Assembly: GCA_041490445.1 (NCBI GenBank)
Contig: JBGPTF010000002.1
Span: forward strand, 186,001 to 250,000
Direction: 5' to 3'
DNA: 64,000 bases
Source of the DNA: JBGPTF01 sp041490445
GTDB lineage: Bacteria; Acidobacteriota; Terriglobia; Acidiferrales; UBA7541
A program made the translations under genes and the position numbers. This document shows positions 16,994 through 24,937 of this stretch, piece after piece. Below the pieces are notes generated by a model. That model saw only the letters and a program-made list of their open reading frames with translations, was not told where the DNA came from and did not search any database. Numbering within the stretch: the stretch's first letter is position 1; every line of letters begins with the position of its first letter.

Positions 16994-18007
16994 TCATGAG
17001 GGAAACAAGTCTGCCTGCTGCCAGAACGCTGCCACTAGAGTAGGCCGCTGCCGCATACGACGCAGCGCCTTCCGGGCATGGTGACTCAGTTCCCCAAAGG
17101 TTTTGGGGCAGAAGTTCGGTAGCTCGTGTTGCTTCCAGTGTGACCACAGATACTCCACTGGGTTCAGTCCCGGCGCGTAGGCGGGCAAGAACTCCAGCCA
17201 GATGCGTCCTTTCCGTTCGCGCACGAAATCCCACACCAGACGACCGCAATGGCGTTTCAACCCATCCCCGATCACCAGCAGCTTGCCGGGAATGTGCCGT
17301 AGCAGATGCCAGAGAAACTCGACGGCCTGCGGACTGCAAACGCTGTCCGGAAATAGACGCAAGTGGAAGTTCCACGACGTTACGCCCGCCATGGCCGACA
17401 AGGTCTTCCACTTGAAGTGGTATTGCAGGACGGGCGTGTGACCCCGTGGAGCCCAAGTGCGGCAGCGGTGCGGTCGCTGACTCAGCCCGCTTTCGTCGAT
17501 GAAGATGATGGTGCGACCTTGTTTTTCGGCGTTTTTTGTTTCCGGCCAGCGTTCCTGCTTTCACAGCCGACTCTTTTCCTCATCCCGCTTCAAAGCGCGC
17601 CCGGTCGGTCGTTGGCAACTCCAACGCAGTTGCCGCAAAATCCGCCATGCCTGTGAGGGGTGGTACTTGACCCCGCATTTGTGCTCAATGAGGTGGGCCA
17701 CGCGCCACGACGTCCACAGGCTGGTTTCATAGCCCAGCGCCTGTGGCCCGCGCTTCAGACCGCGCTCGATACGTCGCAGGTCTTCCGGACGTAAGCGCGG
17801 CTTCCGTCCGGCGCTGCCAGCTTTCTTGAGGGCCCGCAATCCGCCCTGCTGGAGTTTCTGTGCCCACCGGCTCACCGACTGCCGATGTACCCCCACGCGA
17901 CGGGCTACTTCGGCTTGGTGAACTCCCTGCCGCAATAGCTCCGCGGCCTCACGACGGCGCTTCTCCAAGGCTTTGAAATCTCGACGGACCCCCGCTGGGT
18001 TTCCCAT
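16994..18007 (-). pseudogene. IS630 family transposase, interrupted by an in-frame TGA
   Basis: A single 337-codon frame from the ATG at 18007 to the stop at 16994, broken only by TGA at 17561-17563. Upstream of it is a helix-turn-helix domain (AEVARRVGVHRQSVSRWAQK) and IS630-type linker; downstream in the same phase is the complete DDE domain with IIFIDESG (first Asp), LLVIGDGLKRH (second Asp) and LPAYAPGLNPVEYLW (Glu). The context L-stop-KQERWP fits loss of a Trp codon (TGG to TGA). It is therefore a recent nonsense mutation, not a frameshift; translation in another phase (to 16932) is spurious. Without readthrough the element cannot supply its own transposase. Confidence 0.85.
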
Positions 18008-18032
18008 GAACCCAGAGTAGTATGGATTTGTC

Positions 18033-18061
18033 GGAATGTCACTATATTATTCAATATTCAA
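18033..18061 (-). repeat. Right terminal inverted repeat of the IS630-like element
   Basis: Complement of 16019-16047 with four mismatches; lies 26 bp upstream of the transposase ATG. The flanking TA duplication is at 18062-18063 and the next base is G, completing CTAG with the left flank. Confidence 0.8.
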
Positions 18062-18063
18062 TA

Positions 18064-18433
18064 GTTCGGCTTTGATGCGAAGCTGGCAAGAGAAACATCA
18101 CTTCTCCTCCGCGCCTATTGTGAAATCAAAAAAACGGGATGATGTTCTGGCGCGAGTTTCTTGCCGGTGCCATCGCCTTCCTGACGGCAAACTGCGCCAC
18201 CACCTGCCGCGGAAAATGCCTTCAATCTGAGCCTGCGACTGGGTGCACTCTGCCGTGGCAGAAGCCGCTTCCTCCTTGCGTAACCTTGCTTCAATAACTC
18301 AGTCATGCCTGAGAAAACGGCTTCTCGCTACCTCTTCCGCTGCTTCTTGCAATTCTGCGATGAGGAATCTGGGAGAGCCCTGCGCACACGACTGAGGATG
18401 CACCCAGCCTGCTAGCAAGTCTGCCAAAGTGGC
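18064..18433. other. 370-bp gene-free stretch
   Basis: Lies between the IS element and the end of the SBBP-repeat gene. It originally followed the methyltransferase stop. Short open frames here do not look like protein and no promoter, terminator with T run, or repeat was convincing. Confidence 0.4.
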
Positions 18434-21400
18434 TTACCGAACCTGGAGCGAAAGGGCGATCGAGCGGCTGACTCCTTGCTGGCTCCCTGTGACAGGGATG
18501 GGGTACGTTCCCGGGGGCGTGCCCGGAGCTGGGTTATTTGCGGACGTTCCACACCCGGCGAGAACGAGCAGAATCAAGATTGCCGCAGGGGCGAGCCGCC
18601 ACGCTGCCCGCCGGCGATGGAACAGCGCAAGACCCGAGAACAAGCCAACCGAGAGCAGCAACAGCAAGGGGCCTGGTTGTCCCGGTGGAGCGGCCGGCTG
18701 TGACGGCAACTGTCCGGTCGTTACCAAGGTGACTTGAAAAGGAACTGGCGACCCTCCGGCAATGTTCACCGCGTCGGGAAGAGCGGTGCATGACGCGGCC
18801 GGCGGAGTTCCGGAACAGGACAGGCTGACCTGTCCGGTGAACCCGTTCACTGGCATGACTTGAAGATTGTACGAGGCCGTCTGCCCCGCCTGGATCGTGG
18901 CCGAAGCGGAGCCGCCGCCCGCGGTCTGCAAGGCAAAATCAGTCGCGGCACCGGCGAGCGCAACAGTCTGCTGGCTGTTTGCCGCTCCTCCGCTATTGTC
19001 CGTGACGATCAGACTTGCGCTCCGCGCCCCCGCCGATTTCGGGACAAACGTGACCATCAAACTACACGTTGCGCCGCTGCTCACATTGCCGCTGCAGGCG
19101 TCCGACTCTGCGAAATCCCCCGGGTTCGCTCCGCCGAAGGAGGCCTGGAAATCGAGCCGGCCCGTGCCGGTGTTTTTCAGGTCGAAGACACTCGCCGGAC
19201 TGGTGGTGCCGACGAGTTGCGGCGAGAAGGCGAAGCTTGGCGGCGTCAAGCTCGCGATGGGCGCCGCCCCCGTCCCTGTCAGCGTGGCCACTTGCCTGCT
19301 ACCCGCGACGTTGAGGGAATTGTCGGTGACGACGAGTTGGGCCGATTCCGCCCCGGCCGCCGAAGGTTGAAATTTCACGGCCAGATTGCAGCTCGTGTTC
19401 GGGACAAGCTGGCTCGGCGCGCCCTGCGGACAAGCCGGGGCGGGTGCCGCCGTGAACGTAAAATCCGAATTTCCGTTGATCTGAACGCCGGAAACTTGCA
19501 GGGTCTGATTGCCGGAGTTGGTCAGGGTAAGAATCGCCGCGCCGGTGGCTGTGCCGACGTTAACCGCCCCGAAATCATGGCTGGTAGGTAGGATCGCGGC
19601 CAACGGCGCGGCCGGCGTCCCTGTTCCTGTGAGCGCGATTGTCTGGGTCGAGCCGGGATGGTTGTTCGAGTCATCCGTAAAATTGAGCTGGGCCGAACGC
19701 GCGCCGGTGCCATTGGGAGAGAAGACAATGCTGACGACGCAGGAGGCGCCGGCGGGAAGCGCGTTCGGCGCGATGGGGCAATTGTCACTCTTCGGCGAAA
19801 AGTCGCTGCTATTCGCCCCGGAGAATTTGAGACCGGTGATGGTGAGCGGGGCATTGCCGGAGTTGATGAGGGTCACGGCCGCGGCGCTGCTCGTCGTGCC
19901 CTGCGGGCGGCTGCCGAAATCGAGTGCCGCAGGGGCGGCATCCGCAAGCGGCGCGGTTCCCGTTCCGGTGAGCGGCACGGTGTGCGGGCTGCCCGCAGCG
20001 CTATCGTCCACGCTCAGAGTTGCTGACTCCGCGCCCGCCGCCGCCGGCGAAAACGTCACTGTAATACCGCAGGAAGCATTCGCGGCAAGGGTGCTCGGAC
20101 AATTGTTTGTCTGCCCGAAGTCGCTGCTGCCGACAATGGTGATGGCGTTAATTGTCAACGTGGCGTTGCCGGCGTTGCTCAAGGAAATGGCCTTGGGCAG
20201 GCCGCTCGTGCCCGCGCTTACGTTGCCGAAATTCACGATGGACGGAGTAAAGCTGAGCGTTGCGGCGGCTCCGCTGTCCGAGACTTTTGTCACAAAAGCG
20301 TCGGCAAGGCCTCCGGCACAACTCGCGCACGCCGTCTGCACTGCGGAGGCGGTGCTCACGGTGAAATCGCTGGAAGAGGTTTCGCCCACCACGAAGGCAT
20401 TTCCCTGCCCATCGAGAGCGAGGCCCTTGCCAGTTTCGCTGCTCTTTCCGCCGAGAAATGTTGAATACACGAGTGAGGCCGCTCCCGACAAAAGTGGATC
20501 CATCTTTGCAACAAAGGCATCGGATGGCCCATTCAGCGCCGCTTGCAATGCGTTTTGATTCGGAAAATCCGGGGAAAATGTCTGTCCTGTCAAATAAACC
20601 TTGCCAGTGGCATTCACGGCAACGCTGCGCGCGGAATCATCTCCGGAGCCGCCAAGATAAGTCGAGTACGACGGGCACACCTGACTGGTTCCGTTGATTC
20701 CCAGCAGCGTGACGAAAGCATCCTGTCCGCCGCGCAGGGCTGTTTGGAACGCCGTCGCCGTCGTCAGAAAATTATTCGAGAGCGTTGCGCCCACAATGTA
20801 GGCGTTCGCCGGACTGGCGCGGTCCACCGCGATCGCAAACGCGTGATCCTGATCGCTTCCACCGAGAAACGTTGCATACACAAGTTGCGCCTGGCCCGTC
20901 GCGGTGGGGTCGAACTTGGCCACAAAGGCGTCCGACGCGCCACCCGCGTAACTCACTGGCAAAGACGAACAGCCGTTCTTGACCGGAAAATCCGCCGACG
21001 ACGTAAATCCGGCTACGTAAATCATCTTCGCGCCGTCCACCGCGATGCCTGTGCTCGTGTCCGTCGCCGTGCCACCGAGGTACGTCGCGTACAAGAGGCT
21101 GCCGGTCGGGCTGAACTTTGCGACGAAGGCATTCGCCGCGCCCGGTCCCCCGAGCGCACCCTGAAGCGCGCCAGAACTGAGGAAGAGGTCATTCGATTCG
21201 GTATCGGAAGTGACGTACGCGTTGCCGAGGTTATCTACGGCGACGCCGCCCAACCCGGCGTTGCCTTCCGTGCTCGCACCTCCGTAGAAGGTCGAAAACA
21301 CCAGACCGCTGCCGGAAGCGTTCAGTTTTGTCACGAAGAGATCGCTTGGTCCCGCCAGAGTGTTCTGGAAGGCGTTGGCAACGGGGAAATCCGCGGAGGG

Positions 21401-22489
21401 CGTGACGCCGGCGACGAATGCCTCACCGGCGCCGTTGACGGCGATGCCGAAGGGCTGGTCGTCCTTGCTTCCTCCGAGAAAGGTTGCATACACAAGCGAG
21501 TTGGCGCCCACCTTCGTCGTGTCGAACTCCGCCACGAAGACATCGAAGTTTCCCCTCCCGCCCGGCTTGGATTGCTGCGGCTTCGCTGGAAAATCCACCG
21601 ACTTAGTTGCGCCTACGACGTAGACATTTCCGGAGGAGTCCACCGCCGTCCCGCTCACCATCTCGGCATCGCTGCCTCCGAGAAAAGAGGAATAAAGCAC
21701 GCTCGGGTCGATTATCAATGTAAGGCTGCGATCGTATTCCCCGACACGCGTGCCAATTTCTTTTCCGTTTTTCAGAATGTAGCCGCCTTCGACCGGCTTC
21801 CTCCGATTGCCGACAAGCTGGTAGATCGCCGGGCGGCGCAGGGCAACTTCACCGCCGGCGACGCTGAAGTGCAGATCGCCCCGGGAATCCAGCGACACCG
21901 CCGCGGCGCCGGAAATGCTCAACCGGATGCGGTCGGGATCGGCGCCCGGTGCGACAACGAGGTCGTATTCGAGGTCTTCGGGGCCGCCGTAAAAAATCGC
22001 GTCCACTCCGGGGTAAATGTCCTCATATTTCACGCGACCGAACCGGGCCACGTTTTTCCGCCAGCCGCGCGGATCACGCCCTCGAAAGTAGTTGCTTCGC
22101 CCCGGCAGTTCCTCCAAACCGAGGATCCGAGGCGAGGGATTCGCATCACGGAATTCCAACCGCAGCATGGAGCTTCGCCGCTCGCCTTTGCCATTTGCCC
22201 GGGCAAAGTCAATCTCATGCCGGAGAAAAAAAACCGTGTAGCCACGACCGCGCGCAAGGTACTGAACGGCCGCTCTTGTCTGTCCTGCGTTTCGTTCAAA
22301 ACTGAACGGCAGATTCCGGAACAGGGCGCTACTCGTGCGCGGTATTTCGGGCGGGGTACTTCTGTTGGGCCCTGGCAATGCGGAGGAGCCGGGTCGTGAG
22401 AGCGATCGTGCCATGAGCCCGGCGAGCAGACCAATGGAAATCAGAAACGCCGAAACCCATCGCACCGAGGCTGGGGCCCTCAGTCTCAT
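18434..22489 (-). CDS. Giant secreted SBBP-repeat / HYDIN-type (choice-of-anchor D) repeat protein
   Basis: 1351 residues. A signal/anchor segment (VSAFLISIGLLAGLMA) is followed by the N-terminal domain usual for this family (FERNAGQTRAAVQYLARGRGYTVFF ... YFRGRDPRGWRKNVARFGRVKYEDIYPGVD). About ten SBBP beta-propeller repeats come next (recurring YATFLGGSGDD-type and AFVAKFDPTG-type units), then four or five HYDIN/ASPM-type Ig repeats (LTNSGNAPLTITG ... SDNCP ... C-V-IVFSP). The tail has two hydrophobic helices around RRRAAWRLAPAAILILLVLAGC and ends in SLQVR. It is likely a surface or secreted structural or adhesion protein. Such proteins are common and expanded in Acidobacteriota. No enzyme domain was seen. 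Confidence 0.88.
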   Translation of the reverse strand: MRLRAPASVRWVSAFLISIGLLAGLMARSLSRPGSSALPGPNRSTPPEIPRTSSALFRNLPFSFERNAGQTRAAVQYLARGRGYTVFFLRHEIDFARANGKGERRSSMLRLEFRDANPSPRILGLEELPGRSNYFRGRDPRGWRKNVARFGRVKYEDIYPGVDAIFYGGPEDLEYDLVVAPGADPDRIRLSISGAAAVSLDSRGDLHFSVAGGEVALRRPAIYQLVGNRRKPVEGGYILKNGKEIGTRVGEYDRSLTLIIDPSVLYSSFLGGSDAEMVSGTAVDSSGNVYVVGATKSVDFPAKPQQSKPGGRGNFDVFVAEFDTTKVGANSLVYATFLGGSKDDQPFGIAVNGAGEAFVAGVTPSADFPVANAFQNTLAGPSDLFVTKLNASGSGLVFSTFYGGASTEGNAGLGGVAVDNLGNAYVTSDTESNDLFLSSGALQGALGGPGAANAFVAKFSPTGSLLYATYLGGTATDTSTGIAVDGAKMIYVAGFTSSADFPVKNGCSSLPVSYAGGASDAFVAKFDPTATGQAQLVYATFLGGSDQDHAFAIAVDRASPANAYIVGATLSNNFLTTATAFQTALRGGQDAFVTLLGINGTSQVCPSYSTYLGGSGDDSARSVAVNATGKVYLTGQTFSPDFPNQNALQAALNGPSDAFVAKMDPLLSGAASLVYSTFLGGKSSETGKGLALDGQGNAFVVGETSSSDFTVSTASAVQTACASCAGGLADAFVTKVSDSGAAATLSFTPSIVNFGNVSAGTSGLPKAISLSNAGNATLTINAITIVGSSDFGQTNNCPSTLAANASCGITVTFSPAAAGAESATLSVDDSAAGSPHTVPLTGTGTAPLADAAPAALDFGSRPQGTTSSAAAVTLINSGNAPLTITGLKFSGANSSDFSPKSDNCPIAPNALPAGASCVVSIVFSPNGTGARSAQLNFTDDSNNHPGSTQTIALTGTGTPAAPLAAILPTSHDFGAVNVGTATGAAILTLTNSGNQTLQVSGVQINGNSDFTFTAAPAPACPQGAPSQLVPNTSCNLAVKFQPSAAGAESAQLVVTDNSLNVAGSRQVATLTGTGAAPIASLTPPSFAFSPQLVGTTSPASVFDLKNTGTGRLDFQASFGGANPGDFAESDACSGNVSSGATCSLMVTFVPKSAGARSASLIVTDNSGGAANSQQTVALAGAATDFALQTAGGGSASATIQAGQTASYNLQVMPVNGFTGQVSLSCSGTPPAASCTALPDAVNIAGGSPVPFQVTLVTTGQLPSQPAAPPGQPGPLLLLLSVGLFSGLALFHRRRAAWRLAPAAILILLVLAGCGTSANNPAPGTPPGTYPIPVTGSQQGVSRSIALSLQVR

Positions 22490-22690
22490 GCTGCACTCTC
22501 GCTGTGCGGGCGGCTGAGGTTATCGCTAGCACAATAGGGGCAAAGGGGCCTCCCGTCGGCGACGGCCGGCCGTCCGGCGAGAGCCTGGCCCTAGACAAAA
22601 GCGCGGGAACTATGTAATAAGTGATTATTTATGTCAAGGTATAACAGACGGCGGCGAGGAAGGCGGGTGCAAGGGGCGCCGGCGAGCGGT

Positions 22691-24880
22691 TCAGTCAACC
22701 GGCCAGGAGAACGCCTCTTCGCCGAAGCGCACTTCGAGCGTCCCGCCGCCGGGGATGACGTCCACCGGCAGGCCACCCTGCCACACTCCTACGCTCAGAC
22801 GTAAGGCACGGCGCCCGGCGGAACGAAGTACCTCCGGAGAGATAGCCACCTCCAGGATGCGTCCCAGCGCTACCTGGACATGTTCCTGTGGTTGGAGCAA
22901 GCACGTCTCATTGCGTTCGAGGGAATAGGTGCTCAGGCGTCCCTCATGCAGATGGATTGTTATTCCCAATTCGCCCTCGAAGTGAATCGTTAACCGCGAT
23001 TCCGCCCCGCGCAATAGTTCGCGAGCCGTCTCATCGAAATCCACCCTCAGAAAAAAATGCGTGCTGCTGAAACCGTAATGGAGGTCACGAAGAAAACGGA
23101 CGTGGCCGTGCATCGCCGTCGCAGCAGGGTCGGCGGAGTAATACCCCGCCCCGAGCCATTCGAAATAGTTCGTTTCCCGCCCATCGATCGTCACGTCCAG
23201 ATAACTGCTGGGAGGCAAAACCAGAGCCGCCTCGACCCTTCGCTTAATCGGCTCGGCGAGGACGTCGGGCGCCTGCTCCCCAAGAGCAAGATAGATTTCC
23301 GTCAGATGCTTGCGAAAGAGAGCGTCGAATTCCGCGTCGTTCGCGGAGCCGTGTTCGGGACCGAACCACCAGCACCAGTCGCTCCCCTCCGCCGCCAGCA
23401 CAGATTCAAAGGCGCGCGCGATCTGCGCTTCACTTGGCTTGGCGTTTCCGCCGGCTTTTCGTTCCTTCATATGGGCGAAGGCTGCGCGTGCGTCGCGCAG
23501 CAGTTCCCATGCGCGGACATCTTCCGCGTGCCCGATCCAGATATCGAAATTCGCGTTGATCCAGGATCCCGGAAAGATGCCGTCCAGGACCGGGAGATCG
23601 CCTGCGGCCGCGACGGCTTCCGACGCCGTGAGCGCGCGAATGTCGGGGTCCGACTCCACGCGGCGGTAGAACTGACGGAGGAATTCGCGCCCGTTGCCCG
23701 GATAACATTCCCAGGCATTCTCTCCGTCCAGGATGATGGCAACGGTCGCGGGCCGCGGTCCGGGGACCCGTTCTCCAATGGTACGAATTCGCCGGTGGAG
23801 GTCTTCCGCCGCGGCCTCGGCATCCATCCGCGTGTACACGAAACCAATCAAATCGGAAAGATAGTGATCGCGAAAGAGGCCGGTGAGTTCGCGTTCGCCG
23901 CGACGAATCTTCCAGGGCGTGTACAGTTGCTCCGCGTTTTCCGGGAAGCCCAAACCATCACGCCAGAATCCGACGTTCAAGGTGCGCCCCAGCACGCCTT
24001 CATCGGTGGCAAACCAGCGGAAGTCGAGTTCGGCGGCGAGTTCGAGCGCCTCGTCCGAGACGGAGCCCTCGGAGGGCCACAAGCCGGCCGGCGCACGACC
24101 GAAATGACGCAGATGGCTCGTACGTGCGCGAGCGAGCTGCTCGAGCGCGTCCTCCGGATAGCGGAAGGCCGGCTGCGGTAACGGGGTCGAGGGATTTGCG
24201 GTGCGCGCGATGCCCGTATCGCAGACAAGCGGCAGGATCGGGTGATAGAACGGCGTGGTCGAAAGCTCCACCTGCCCACGCTCGGCGGCGCGGCGATACT
24301 CCGGAAGCACGCGCCCCAGCAACTCGAGCTGCTTCCGGCGGAGCTGCTGCTTGTCCTTCTCGGAGAACCCGGTCCCTTTTTTCGAGAGAGCCGAGACAAC
24401 GGGGTCGGTGGCGATGTATTCCTCGTCCATCCAAACCAGCTGCGAAAGAACCTGCAGGTCGCGGAGGTCACCCATGCTGATCAGCGCCGGAGCGGTATCC
24501 GGCCCGGTCGCCTGCACCCAGTCGAAGAGCTCTCCGAATCGTGGCCAGCGGCGCAGCACGTGTTCGCGGTTTACTTGGAACGCACGCTCAAGCACCTCGC
24601 GCCGTTCGTCGGCGCCCAGCGATTCCGCCGGGGCGAACGCCAGGGAAAACCAGGGCTCGTCGAATTTGCCGCTCGCATATTCTTCGAGCTGGGCTGCGAG
24701 CGACGGCACCACATTCATCGTCACGTGCACGCCCGGGAATTCCTCAAGCACGCGCACCATGCCCCAGTAATCCTTCAGGGCATGCAGCCGCGTCCAAGGA
24801 AGTATGTACTGGCCGGTGGAAGGATCGCGATACTGCGGCTGGTGCATGTGCCAGATGATCACGAGGTGGACGCGGTTCAT
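22691..24880 (-). CDS. Glycoside hydrolase family 57 (alpha-glucan-active)
   Basis: 729 residues. The start HLVIIWHMHQPQYRDP is the GH57 first conserved region (HxHQP). GLWPSEGSVSDEALELAAE and IILDGENAWECYPGNG are the later GH57 regions, which in this family hold the nucleophile Glu and acid/base Asp. After the catalytic (beta/alpha)7 barrel and helical bundle (to about residue 480) there is a C-terminal beta-rich domain (about 500-729) like those of alpha-amylases or glucanotransferases of this family. No signal peptide, so it should act in the cytoplasm on glycogen or maltodextrins. No other glycogen gene is adjacent; reaction type (amylase, branching or transferase) is not decided. Confidence 0.9.
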   Translation of the reverse strand: MNRVHLVIIWHMHQPQYRDPSTGQYILPWTRLHALKDYWGMVRVLEEFPGVHVTMNVVPSLAAQLEEYASGKFDEPWFSLAFAPAESLGADERREVLERAFQVNREHVLRRWPRFGELFDWVQATGPDTAPALISMGDLRDLQVLSQLVWMDEEYIATDPVVSALSKKGTGFSEKDKQQLRRKQLELLGRVLPEYRRAAERGQVELSTTPFYHPILPLVCDTGIARTANPSTPLPQPAFRYPEDALEQLARARTSHLRHFGRAPAGLWPSEGSVSDEALELAAELDFRWFATDEGVLGRTLNVGFWRDGLGFPENAEQLYTPWKIRRGERELTGLFRDHYLSDLIGFVYTRMDAEAAAEDLHRRIRTIGERVPGPRPATVAIILDGENAWECYPGNGREFLRQFYRRVESDPDIRALTASEAVAAAGDLPVLDGIFPGSWINANFDIWIGHAEDVRAWELLRDARAAFAHMKERKAGGNAKPSEAQIARAFESVLAAEGSDWCWWFGPEHGSANDAEFDALFRKHLTEIYLALGEQAPDVLAEPIKRRVEAALVLPPSSYLDVTIDGRETNYFEWLGAGYYSADPAATAMHGHVRFLRDLHYGFSSTHFFLRVDFDETARELLRGAESRLTIHFEGELGITIHLHEGRLSTYSLERNETCLLQPQEHVQVALGRILEVAISPEVLRSAGRRALRLSVGVWQGGLPVDVIPGGGTLEVRFGEEAFSWPVD

Positions 24881-24937
24881 TCGGCCGGAGCCTCCGGCGA
24901 TTCGAAAGGTGCCGTGCTAGAATGGCGAGGCGCTGCC

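Larger units (their letters stand above)
16019..18061. mobile_element. IS630-like insertion element, 2.04 kb, with passenger gene
   Basis: Bounded by 29-bp imperfect inverted repeats (16019-16047 and 18033-18061; 25 of 29 positions match) and flanked by a TA direct duplication (16017-16018 and 18062-18063), the target duplication of the IS630/Tc1-mariner family. The flanks join to CTAG, the site IS630 is known to prefer. Inside are a minus-strand IS630-type DDE transposase interrupted by one in-frame stop, and a convergent plus-strand gene for a secreted VOC/glyoxalase-like protein that is not a transposition function. Most IS630 elements are near 1.1-1.2 kb with a single gene, so this one is about 0.85 kb longer because of the passenger. 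Confidence 0.8.

Noticed and set aside
16932..17564. Second transposase frame suggesting a programmed frameshift as in two-frame IS elements
   Set aside because: The catalytic DDE residues continue in the same phase as the HTH part beyond the TGA, so it is a nonsense codon; the other phase has no transposase motif.
20543..22399. Plus-strand open frame of 618 codons
   Set aside because: Antisense to the SBBP-repeat protein and Arg-rich; the minus frame has clear repeats.
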